Below, piece after piece: positions 1-7,418 of a DNA stretch of 64,000 nt. The position numbers were made by a program, and so were the translations under genes. Source of the DNA: JBFIHF01 sp964411125 (GTDB taxonomy: Bacteria; Myxococcota_A; Bradymonadia; Bradymonadales; Bradymonadaceae); the NCBI GenBank assembly GCA_964411125.1, contig CAYPJU010000001.1, forward strand, positions 124,001 through 188,000. Direction: 5' to 3'. How positions within the stretch are numbered: position 1 is the first letter of the stretch; each line of letters begins with the position of its first letter. The notes under the pieces were generated by a model. The model searched no databases, was not told the DNA's origin, and saw only the letters and a list, made by a program, of their open reading frames with translations.

Positions 1-6
1 CCCGTC

Positions 7-115
7 GCTGAGCGGGCGGAGTCACGCCATCTTCCGTCCGGGCGAGCCTCGACGATGCCGCTGGCATCGCCTGCGTTCGCCCGGGCGAAATCTGGCGCAA
101 CTCCGTCCGCTCAGC
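7..115. repeat. Long imperfect palindrome (53-bp arms, 3-bp loop)
   Basis: The arm at 7-59 is the imperfect reverse complement of the arm at 63-115, with GCT (60-62) as the loop. About three quarters of positions pair. Perfect blocks are 54-59/63-68 (GATGCC/GGCATC), 38-45/77-84 (CCGGGCGA/TCGCCCGG) and the outer GCTGAGCGG-type ends, where one of the differences would be a G-U pair in RNA. No protein-coding signal is evident here. It could be a REP/MITE-like element, a structured RNA, or a hairpin ending transcription from genes left of the window. Function unknown; the structure itself is read directly. Confidence 0.7.
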
Positions 116-163
116 TCGGTCCGCGCGGCGCGGATGAACTCCTTGCTGCAGGTTGGGCTAACA

Positions 164-275
164 GCCTGTGGCCTGTGGCCTGTGGCCTGTGGCCTCTAGC
201 CTGTGGCCTGTGGCCTGTGGCCTGTGGCCTGTGGCCTGTGGCCTCTAGCCTGTGGCCTCACGCCTCGAGCCTCAC
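164..275. repeat. Heptanucleotide tandem array, 16 units
   Basis: Sixteen uninterrupted 7-bp units run from 164 to 275. Eleven are exactly GCCTGTG; the others are GCCTCTA (192, 241), GCCTCAC (255, 269) and GCCTCGA (262). Every unit starts GCCT and varies only in the last three bases. The final unit contains the stop codon of the minus-strand gene 272-529, so the array abuts and slightly enters that gene. Similar short tandem heptamers (STRRs) are known from cyanobacteria; relation to them is not implied. Copy number is likely variable by slippage. Confidence 0.95.
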
Positions 276-529
276 TTCGTCGCGGCCCAGCTACGAATCT
301 GGCTGCGGAAGTGCTCGTCACCGGCGTCGGTCCACTTGTAGTTGTCGCGGATGTACTTGACCGTGTCCTTCTCGATGTCGGTGTAGTTGTTGCCGTCCTT
401 TACCGACTGGAACAACTGTTCGGCGTCGTCTTTGGAGAGGCGACCGTCCCCCTGACCATCGGTCAGTTTGTCGGCCAGGTCGAGAAGCTCCTTGTCGTAC
501 TTCTTACCGTCGATCTGCTTGTAAGCCAT
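272..529 (-). CDS. Small EF-hand-like conserved protein, 85 aa
   Basis: The start is the ATG at 529 because AAGGAG lies 6-7 bases upstream of it; a longer reading frame to 592 has no such site. The product is a soluble, acidic, mostly helical protein. It contains one EF-hand-like loop (GQGDGRLSKDDAEQLF, about residues 26-41) with Asp/Gly spacing like a calcium loop, followed by a conserved-looking NYTDIEKDTVKYIRDNYKW stretch and a C-terminal IRSWAATK. There is no signal peptide. I recognise the pattern as a small widespread bacterial protein of unknown function; calcium binding is only an inference. Its stop codon lies in the heptamer array. Confidence 0.8.
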   Translation of the reverse strand: MAYKQIDGKKYDKELLDLADKLTDGQGDGRLSKDDAEQLFQSVKDGNNYTDIEKDTVKYIRDNYKWTDAGDEHFRSQIRSWAATK

Positions 530-611
530 GGTGTTCTCCTTCGTCGTGAAATGGACGGGAGAACCGTAGTCCAGCGGTGGCGATCTTTCCAAGTGCTACG
601 TTGGGTGATGG

Positions 612-1394
612 TCAGAAGCCCCATTTCGCGTCGACGACGGGGACGACGTGATAGCGTTCGCCATAGGGGTACCCGCCGAGAATGCCGCGGGCTCCGGCCG
701 AGAGCATGAAGCGGTCGCTGGGGCGCCAGGAGGCCTCCAGCGTGCTCTCGAACGCGTAGGTGCCTTCGAAGCCAGGTGTGAAAAAGACGGCGCCGTCCCA
801 CAGCAGGTAGAAGGTCGACACGATCTTTCCTTCGAACCCGATCCCTGCGTGGCCGACGATGTTCGAGCTGTAGGCCGCGGTGCGTGGGAACACGACGGGG
901 AGCTCGATCGGTGGGATGACCTCTTCACCGCCGATGTTGGGCGCGATGGTGACCCCGAGCCGGACGGTGACCCAGCGGTAGAAGAGGGGGATCGTCGTGG
1001 TCGCCAGAACCTCGTTCGTGATCGCGATGATGTGCGGAACTTCCGTGTCGGCGGGCAGGATACCGCCCGACCCCTCGCGCGACAGCATTCGAAGCAGGGG
1101 CGTCGGGTAGTGAACCCCGTGCCGGGTGCCGATTCGCCAGGGGCGGTCATCGGTCCACGAGACCTTAGCCGTCAGGTTGGGGACGACGAAGAACGCGAGC
1201 GGGTGCGCGGCGAGCTCGACGTCGTCGGTCAACCCGTACCGAAGCGGCGCGAAGATGCCGACTTCCCAGCGGCCCTTCGACACCGTCTCCGCTCGCCGGC
1301 CGGACCACTCTTCTCGAATCTGCGCCGAAGCGTCCGTGGTGAGAAGGGCGAGGGCGAACGCAGTGAGCACAATGGTCAATCCGCGACACTTCAT
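612..1394 (-). CDS. Predicted outer-membrane beta-barrel protein, 260 aa
   Basis: Residues 1-25 form a Sec signal peptide (hydrophobic LTIVLTAFALALLTT, cleavage after ASA). The mature part alternates polar and aromatic or hydrophobic residues, with repeated Gly turns and a terminal aromatic residue (KWGF), as outer-membrane strands do. It opens with a segment on a barrel shape seen in myxobacterial proteins (KGRWEVGIFAPLRYGLTDDVEL). It has no enzymatic motif. Its ATG overlaps the TGA of the upstream lipoprotein by 4 bp (1391-1394), so the two are probably translated together. Substrate or role is unknown. Confidence 0.75.
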   Translation of the reverse strand: MKCRGLTIVLTAFALALLTTDASAQIREEWSGRRAETVSKGRWEVGIFAPLRYGLTDDVELAAHPLAFFVVPNLTAKVSWTDDRPWRIGTRHGVHYPTPLLRMLSREGSGGILPADTEVPHIIAITNEVLATTTIPLFYRWVTVRLGVTIAPNIGGEEVIPPIELPVVFPRTAAYSSNIVGHAGIGFEGKIVSTFYLLWDGAVFFTPGFEGTYAFESTLEASWRPSDRFMLSAGARGILGGYPYGERYHVVPVVDAKWGF

Positions 1395-2533
1395 CGCAGC
1401 CTCACTTTCGCCGTGACCGGGGCGTGGTCGGACAGCGGCATCGTCTCCATCCCCCCGAAGCGCTCCGACTGATGAACCAGGCCGTCGCGGAACGAGCTGT
1501 TGGTGAACAGGTAATCGAGCCGTCGGGTCCAGAATCCGGTTCCGTCGACGGTGTGGGTGAAGTAACGCGAGTTGTCCTCGCGATAGGACGCCAGGGGGAT
1601 GGCCTCCTCGTACTCGGCATACAGCGCGTCGAGCCAGTCCTCCTCCTCACGGTAATCGTCCGCCTCGAACTCTCCTTCGCAGAACGAATCCTCGAAGTCG
1701 CTCGTCTGTTCGCTGCCGGGTGGCAACGTGTTGAGGTCCCCGCCACCGACCACGGTCGCACCGGTGGAGGCGAGGGCGTCCATCTCTTCTTTGAACCGGT
1801 CGATCTGCTTCTTTTTGGTGCCGTCCTGCGAGAATGCGGCCGTGTGGACGTTGAGCACCCAGACGTCGTCGCGCTCGGGGAGGGCGACGCGGGCCTTGAG
1901 GATGTTTCGGCGCAGCCAGAAGTAGCGTGTCAGCGCGTCTTGCTCCTCGATGAGCGGGAGCGGGATTCGTTCGGCGTTCTCGAGCGGCCATCGCGACAGG
2001 ATCGCGTTTCCCGAGTCGACGTAGCCGAGCCCATCCGATGGGACGTAGTCGGCTCGCCACTGGGTCGCGTAGACGCCGTAGTTGAGGTCCGTGTGGTCCA
2101 CGAGATAGCGCATCATGTCGAGGTAGGCGACGCGCTTGGACGCGACGTCGACCTCCTGCAGGAGCACGATGTCGGGGTTCACCTGACGAATCTTCGCAGC
2201 GAGGCCGGCGAGGTTCGCCTCGACCTCTTCCTCGTCCATCAGGACTCGGTCGCCGATGCAGTCGAAAAAGAAGTCGATGCGTCCGCCGGCGAACTTGACG
2301 TTGTACGTCATCACGAGCAGCTCGTCGGGCGCGTCCTGCGCCGGGGTGAGGTCGTCGGCGACGTAGTGATAAGGTACCTCGTCGTCGGGCACCTTCGCGT
2401 TGAACGGGTCGCACCCGAGCAGCGGCAACAGCATCGTCTCGACGATCGCCAGCCGGGCCAGCAACGAGAGAGCGCGTCGCGTCTGCGACCGGTACCGAAC
2501 GGGGTTTCGCTTGCGGTTCATGAGCATCGTCAT
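1391..2533 (-). CDS. Lipoprotein endonuclease/exonuclease/phosphatase (EEP) family protein
   Basis: A 380-residue protein if started at ATG 2533; ATGs at 2527 and 2521 are equally possible and a TTG at 2557 is less likely. The N-terminus is basic, then hydrophobic, ending in a lipobox LLPLLGC. The rest is an EEP fold: YNVKFAGG near the start, LLQEVD with the metal-binding Glu, GGGDLNTLPPG with the D-x-N pair, and PLSDHAPV with the catalytic Asp-His. The family hydrolyses phosphodiesters or phosphomonoesters in DNA, RNA, phosphoinositides or sphingomyelin; the substrate here cannot be read. It is predicted to be anchored in the periplasm or on the surface. It is coupled by ATGA to the barrel protein downstream. 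Upstream lies the G-rich repeat. Confidence 0.85.
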   Translation of the reverse strand: MTMLMNRKRNPVRYRSQTRRALSLLARLAIVETMLLPLLGCDPFNAKVPDDEVPYHYVADDLTPAQDAPDELLVMTYNVKFAGGRIDFFFDCIGDRVLMDEEEVEANLAGLAAKIRQVNPDIVLLQEVDVASKRVAYLDMMRYLVDHTDLNYGVYATQWRADYVPSDGLGYVDSGNAILSRWPLENAERIPLPLIEEQDALTRYFWLRRNILKARVALPERDDVWVLNVHTAAFSQDGTKKKQIDRFKEEMDALASTGATVVGGGDLNTLPPGSEQTSDFEDSFCEGEFEADDYREEEDWLDALYAEYEEAIPLASYREDNSRYFTHTVDGTGFWTRRLDYLFTNSSFRDGLVHQSERFGGMETMPLSDHAPVTAKVRLR

Positions 2534-2562
2534 ACTACGAGGCGGGAGGAGTCGCAATTTTC

Positions 2563-3322
2563 GGGGGGACCGGGGACCGGGGACCGGCGGCCGGGGGCCG
2601 GGGAGCGGGGACCCGGTGATTGGGGACCGGGGACCGGGGATTTGGTACCCGGTGAGGGGGACCGGGCTAACGGTGGCCGGGCGAGCGGGGACCGGGGACC
2701 CGGTGAGGGGGACCCGGTGATTGGGGACCGGGGAGCGAGGACCTGGTGATTGGGGACCCGGGACCGGGGGTTTGGTACCCGGTGAGGGGGACCCGGTGAG
2801 GGGGACCCGGTGATTGGGGACCGGGGAGCGAGGACCTGGTGATTGGGGACCCGGGACCGGGGATTTGGTACCCGGTGAGGGGGACCGGGCTAACGGTNNN
2901 NNNNNNNNNNNNNNNNNNNNNNNNNNNNNNNNNNNNNNNNNNNNNNNNNNNNNNNNNNNNNNNNNNNNNNNNNNNNNNNNNNNNNNNNNNNNNNNNNGTA
3001 CCCGGTGAGGGGGACCGGGCTAACGGTGGCCGGGCGAGCGGGGAGCGGGGACCCGGTGATTGGGGACCGGGGAGCGAGGAGTTGGGGACCCGGGACCGGG
3101 GATTTGGTACCCGGTGAGGGGGACCGGGCTAACGGTGGCCGGGCGAGCGGCGACCCGGTGACCCGGTCGCCCGGTCACCGTTCGCCCGGTCTCCCGGTCC
3201 CCGGTCCCCCTCACCGGGTTCCCGATCCCCGCTCCCCGGTCCTCCTCACCGGGTTCCCGGTCCCGGTCCCCAACTCCCCGGTCCCCGCTCCCCGGTCCCC
3301 AATCCCAAATCCCCGCTCCCCA
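2563..3322. repeat. G-rich degenerate repeat array that inverts (contains assembly gap)
   Basis: This stretch between two divergent genes is built from degenerate 7-bp words such as GGGGACC, GGGGAGC and CCGGGGA. They are organised in longer repeated blocks that include GGTGATTGGGG, GGATTTGGTACCCGGTGAG and GGGCTAACGGTGGCCGGG. Blocks occur at about 2600-2700, 2730-2800, 2814-2897 and 2998-3160. From about 3160 the same words continue as their reverse complement (CCCCTCACCGGGTTCCCG), so the array is a large inverted repeat centred near 3160-3180. It has no convincing coding content. The G-run strand could form G-quadruplexes. Confidence 0.9.
2898..2997. other. Assembly gap, 100 Ns
   Basis: Exactly 100 N bases, the usual placeholder for a gap of unknown length. 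The left flank ends in GGACCGGGCTAACGGT and the same words follow in the right flank (3011-3027), so the true number of repeat blocks in the gap is unknown. Confidence 0.99.
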
Positions 3323-3328
3323 AAGGTC

Positions 3329-3357
3329 TTGACGCTGCGCCCCCCCGCCGTTAGAAA
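3329..3357 (+). promoter_or_regulatory. Candidate sigma70-type promoter for the 3460 gene
   Basis: TTGACG at 3329-3334 and TAGAAA at 3352-3357 are separated by 17 bp. They lie just outside the G-rich array and about 100 bp upstream of the outer-membrane protein gene. Position and spacing fit a housekeeping promoter; this is a motif match only. Confidence 0.5.
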
Positions 3358-3459
3358 ACTCGCGCGCTTACAAGGTACGACATTTGCACACACCGCCGGG
3401 TCGTTCGATTATTTACACCCGGAGGCCCCGCCGAGGGCCAACCCATGATTGAGGAATCC

Positions 3460-4608
3460 ATGCGTCACTACTGGAAAGGGATCGTCGCCGGCAGCATGAC
3501 CGTTCTTCTCGCCGCGCCTGCATTCGCGCAGGACGGCGGGGAAGAAGAGGTCGAGGTCGAAGCAGAGGCGGAGGTCGAAGAAGAGGAGGGCAAAGACTGG
3601 TCCGTCGGCTTTCGACTCGGCACCACGATTGGCCAGGGGACGTTCGTCAACGTCTCCAACGACACCGAGTTCGCGGACGAGAACTGCACGGACCCCATCG
3701 AGCAGGGCTGCGTCGGCGACGCGTCGAACGCCTTCGACCGGGTCAACCTCGGCTTCCGTCTGACGGGCGGATACACCCTCGCCGACCAGTTTTCGTTCGG
3801 CATTCTGATCGGCGCCGTGCAGTGGCTGACCGCCGGTGGTGGTCGAAACTCGGCGTCGGAGTTCCGCTGGGGCGACATCGGTCTGTCGGCGGGTTGGGCG
3901 GGCTACACGTTCGACTCGATCGGCCTCACGATCGCGCCCGAGCTCGGCTTCACGCTGCCGACGAGCCAGGTGTCGCAGTACACGACCCTGGTCCTCGGGA
4001 CGTCGGCTTCGGTCGGCCTCAGCAAGACGTTCTTCGACCGTCTCGGGCTGTCGCTCTCGTTCACCGGGGGCAAAGACTTCCATCGGTTCAACGGTCCGGT
4101 CCTCGACCCCGAGAAACTCGAAGCGGACGAGGCGAATGCCGAGCTTTCGCCGGAAGCGGTCATCTACCGCGAGGGTGGCTCGGAGGACGTCGGCCGCGGC
4201 CTCGTCGCCGTGGGCGGCCTCAACACCGAGTACTACTTCGTGGTCGGAGCGGGGGCGAGCATCCCGGTCTGGGACAAGCTTAGGTTCTCGGCCGGTTACT
4301 CGCTCGAGACCTACTGGACGTACGGTGGCCTCGACGCCGAGCACCCCGAGTACGGCGACGTGACTCCGGGGCTCGATGATGACGGCATCAACGACAACCG
4401 CGGTGTCGCGCAGCTCGTCCGCGGGAGCGTCGGCCTCGGCTACCCGGTGACGCTCGGAGACGTCGGGCTCGCGTTCGGCCTGGGGCTCTCCACGGCGCAG
4501 TATCCGAAGACCGACGACAACCGGTCGTTCCGATTCCCGTTCTGGAACTTCTCCGGGGCGGCGACGAACGCGTCGGCGATCTCGGCATCGGTGACCGCTT
4601 CGTACTGA
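3460..4608 (+). CDS. Predicted outer-membrane protein, 382 aa
   Basis: I chose ATG 3460 (GAGGA just upstream) because it gives a basic signal peptide start (MRHYWKG) with cleavage after AFA; an in-frame ATG at 3445 would add five residues, two acidic. The mature N-terminus carries an almost purely Glu/Val/Ala segment (about residues 25-45), perhaps a linker. The rest shows amphipathic strands with Gly-Tyr/Phe turns (GFRLTGGYTLADQFSFGIL, AGYSLETYWTYGG) and a C-terminal aromatic (TASY), typical of a barrel porin or transporter-like protein. Two Cys flank a loop (ENCTDPIEQGCVGD). The gene has its own promoter-like sequence and a strong terminator, so it is probably monocistronic. The transported substrate is unknown. 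Confidence 0.8.
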   Translation: MRHYWKGIVAGSMTVLLAAPAFAQDGGEEEVEVEAEAEVEEEEGKDWSVGFRLGTTIGQGTFVNVSNDTEFADENCTDPIEQGCVGDASNAFDRVNLGFRLTGGYTLADQFSFGILIGAVQWLTAGGGRNSASEFRWGDIGLSAGWAGYTFDSIGLTIAPELGFTLPTSQVSQYTTLVLGTSASVGLSKTFFDRLGLSLSFTGGKDFHRFNGPVLDPEKLEADEANAELSPEAVIYREGGSEDVGRGLVAVGGLNTEYYFVVGAGASIPVWDKLRFSAGYSLETYWTYGGLDAEHPEYGDVTPGLDDDGINDNRGVAQLVRGSVGLGYPVTLGDVGLAFGLGLSTAQYPKTDDNRSFRFPFWNFSGAATNASAISASVTASY

Positions 4609-4629
4609 GCGGAACAGCGACTTTCGAAC

Positions 4630-4662
4630 GACCCCGCCATCGTGCGGGGTCTTTCGTTTCTT
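4630..4662 (+). terminator. Rho-independent terminator
   Basis: A perfect 8-bp stem GACCCCGC/GCGGGGTC (4630-4637 and 4644-4651) with a 6-base loop is followed by TTTCGTTTCTT. It starts 22 bp after the stop of the outer-membrane protein gene. Confidence 0.9.
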
Positions 4663-4724
4663 GCAGGGAGGACGGGGGCGGGGAGGCGTTGCCCTCGAGC
4701 GTCTCGCGACGTAGAACGGTGTCC

Positions 4725-7418
4725 ATGAAGCTCACGCCGATGCTACAGCAGTACATGGATGCCAAGGAGCAGCATCCCGAAGCGATCCTCTTCTTCCGGA
4801 TGGGGGATTTCTACGAGATGTTCTTCGAAGACGCCGTCGTGAGCGCGAAAGAGCTCGGGCTGACGCTGACGGCGAGGCACAAGGGGGACGAGAACGAGAT
4901 CCCGATGGCGGGAGTGCCGCATCACGCCGCGACCGGGTATGTGAACCGCCTGATCGAGAAGGGTTTCTCGGTCGCGATCTGCGAACAGATCGAGGATCCC
5001 GCGCAGGCGAAGGGGATCGTGAAGCGCGACGTCATCCGCGTGGTGACTCCCGGGGTCGTGCTCGACACCGACTCGCTCGACGAGAAGTCTCCCAACTACG
5101 TCGCGGCGGTCGTGGCGAGCGTCGCGGGCGGGTATTCGGTCGCGTACGCCGACATCTCGACCGGCGATTTCCGGGTGACGGAGGTCGTCGACCTGGGGGC
5201 GCTGACGAGCGAACTACGCCGATTCGAGCCACGCGAGGTGCTCCTCGACGAGACGACGGGCGGGCATCTGGACCGCTCCGAGATCGTCCTCCCCGGCTTC
5301 GTGCGGCCGCGCCCGTCGACGTTTTTCGATCCCGAGCGGCTCTTCAACGACGTCGCTCGCGGCGTGCGGCTCGCCGACGACCTCGAGCGCGACGGCTACT
5401 TCCTCGGCGAAGAGGAGCTGCGCGCGCGGCTCGCCCCGGCGACCGAGTACGAGTTTCGCTCGCCGGATTGTGTCGAGCGGGCAGCGGTCGCCGTGCTCCG
5501 CTACATGGTGGAGACGCAGCGCGGGATTCCGAGCCATCTACGGGAGGCGGAGCCGTACCATGCGGCGAGTTTCTTGATCGTCGACGAGGCGACCAAGGCG
5601 AACCTGGAGCTCACGGAGACGCTGATGGGAGGGCGCCGCAAGGGGTCGCTCCTCAGCATCGTCGACAAGACCGTCACGGCGATGGGGGGCCGGCTTCTGC
5701 GTCAGTGGCTGAACTATCCACTCGTGTCGCCCGAAGGGATCGAGGCGCGACTCTCTTCGGTCGCCGAGCTGGTGCAGCGTCCCGCGACGCGCGAGGACCT
5801 GCGCACGGCGCTCGATGGAGTGTACGACCTGGAGCGGCTCTGCGGACGGGTGTCCTCGGGCGCCGCGAACGGTCGCGACCTCCGGGCGCTGTTGTCGACC
5901 CTCGACGCCGTCGAGCCGCTACGCGAGCTCCTGGGCGATGCCGTCGCGCCGCGGCTGCAGTGGCTGCGGGACGCGCTCGACCCGATGACCGACCTGCGCG
6001 ACCTCATCGAGTCGGCCCTCGTCGATAGTCCCCCGGCGACGATCACGGACGGCGGACTCTTTCGCCGTGGGTACGACGACGAGCTCGACGAGCTGCTGGA
6101 GCTGACGGGGGACGGCAAGGACTGGCTGTTGCGGTACGAGACCGAACAGAAGCGGCGCACCGACATCTCGAGCCTCAAGGTCCGACACAACAAAGTGTTC
6201 GGTTACTACATCGAAGTGACCCGGGCGAATCTCGACGCCGTTCCCGACGACTACGTCCGAAAGCAGACGCTCGCGAACGCCGAGCGCTACTTCACGGCCG
6301 AGCTCAAGGAGATGGAGGAGAAGATCCTCGGGGCCGAGGACCGCCGGCGGATTCTGGAGCAACAGTTGTTCGAGGAGCTACGCCAGCGCGTGGGGAGCCA
6401 CGTTGGTGGCCTCCTTCGGACCGCCCGGCACCTCGCCGAGATCGATGTGCTGTCGGCGTTTGCGGAGCTGGCGGTGCGTCACGATTACGTTCGGCCCGCG
6501 ATCGACGATTCGGGCGTGCTCGACATCGAAGACGGACGTCATCCGGTCGTCGAGCGGACGATGACCGACGAGCGATTCGTCCCGAACTCGGTCTGCCTCG
6601 ACACCGGGGAGCATCGTCTGCAGGTGATCACCGGCCCCAACATGGCGGGGAAGTCGACCGTCATCCGACAAGTGGCGCTCATCACGCTCCTCGCTCAGAT
6701 CGGCTGCTTCGTCCCGGCGCGCAAGGCGCGCATCGGGGTCGTCGACAAGATCTTCAGCCGCGTCGGCGCCAGCGACAATCTGGCGAGGGGGCAATCGACG
6801 TTCATGGTCGAGATGACCGAGACGGCGCACATCCTGAACAACGCGACGAAGAAGAGCCTCGTCATCCTCGACGAGATCGGGCGCGGCACATCGACGTTCG
6901 ACGGGCTCTCGATCGCCTGGGCGGTGGCCGAGCATCTCCACGACGTCGTCGGCGCGAAGACGATGTTCGCGACGCACTACCACGAGCTGACCGAGCTGCG
7001 TCGGACCCTGGACGGGATGGAGAACCTCAGCATTGCCGTCAAGGAGTGGCAGGACGACATCATTTTTCTCCGCAAGCTCGTAAAGGGAGAGGCGAACCGG
7101 TCGTACGGGGTGCAGGTGGCGAGGCTCGCCGGGCTTCCGGATCCCGTCGTGGGGCGGGCCCGCGAGGTGCTTCAGAACCTGGAGGCCGGTCAGTTCGACG
7201 AGCGAGGGTTGCCGATCGGGTCGCGCGGTCGTCCGGCGCGGCCGACCCGTCGCCACAACCCCGATCAGCTCTCGCTGTTCACGGTCGCCGGGCGGGCGAG
7301 CGAAGAGCATCTCCAGGTCATCGAAGAGCTGCGGGCGCTCGAGCCGGACGCGCTCACGCCGATCGAGGCGCTCAACATCCTCGCCCGGCTCGCTCGCGAA
7401 GTGGGAGAGGCGACATGA
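4725..7418 (+). CDS. mutS: DNA mismatch repair protein MutS
   Basis: A full-length MutS1 of 897 residues if begun at ATG 4725 (MKLTPMLQQY); a GTG two codons earlier is also possible. It recognises base mismatches and small loops and starts repair with MutL. Visible features are the mismatch-reading motif GDFYEMFFEDA with the Phe-x-Glu pair near residue 28-30, the connector and clamp region, and the C-terminal ABC-type ATPase. The ATPase has Walker A GPNMAGKST (about 637-645), Walker B VILDEIGRGTSTFDG and the THYHEL switch. The C-terminal tail includes DQLSLF, a common MutS ending segment. Its stop overlaps the ATG of the next gene (ATGA at 7415-7418), which puts an envelope lipoprotein under the same translation. 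No mutL is in the window. Confidence 0.98.
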   Translation: MKLTPMLQQYMDAKEQHPEAILFFRMGDFYEMFFEDAVVSAKELGLTLTARHKGDENEIPMAGVPHHAATGYVNRLIEKGFSVAICEQIEDPAQAKGIVKRDVIRVVTPGVVLDTDSLDEKSPNYVAAVVASVAGGYSVAYADISTGDFRVTEVVDLGALTSELRRFEPREVLLDETTGGHLDRSEIVLPGFVRPRPSTFFDPERLFNDVARGVRLADDLERDGYFLGEEELRARLAPATEYEFRSPDCVERAAVAVLRYMVETQRGIPSHLREAEPYHAASFLIVDEATKANLELTETLMGGRRKGSLLSIVDKTVTAMGGRLLRQWLNYPLVSPEGIEARLSSVAELVQRPATREDLRTALDGVYDLERLCGRVSSGAANGRDLRALLSTLDAVEPLRELLGDAVAPRLQWLRDALDPMTDLRDLIESALVDSPPATITDGGLFRRGYDDELDELLELTGDGKDWLLRYETEQKRRTDISSLKVRHNKVFGYYIEVTRANLDAVPDDYVRKQTLANAERYFTAELKEMEEKILGAEDRRRILEQQLFEELRQRVGSHVGGLLRTARHLAEIDVLSAFAELAVRHDYVRPAIDDSGVLDIEDGRHPVVERTMTDERFVPNSVCLDTGEHRLQVITGPNMAGKSTVIRQVALITLLAQIGCFVPARKARIGVVDKIFSRVGASDNLARGQSTFMVEMTETAHILNNATKKSLVILDEIGRGTSTFDGLSIAWAVAEHLHDVVGAKTMFATHYHELTELRRTLDGMENLSIAVKEWQDDIIFLRKLVKGEANRSYGVQVARLAGLPDPVVGRAREVLQNLEAGQFDERGLPIGSRGRPARPTRRHNPDQLSLFTVAGRASEEHLQVIEELRALEPDALTPIEALNILARLAREVGEAT

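Noticed and set aside
164..275. CRISPR array
   Set aside because: The repeats are 7-bp tandem units without spacers, and no Cas gene is nearby.
2814..3117. Open frames through the G-rich repeat and the Ns
   Set aside because: Low-complexity Gly/Pro/Asp frames arising from repeats and unknown bases; no start signals.
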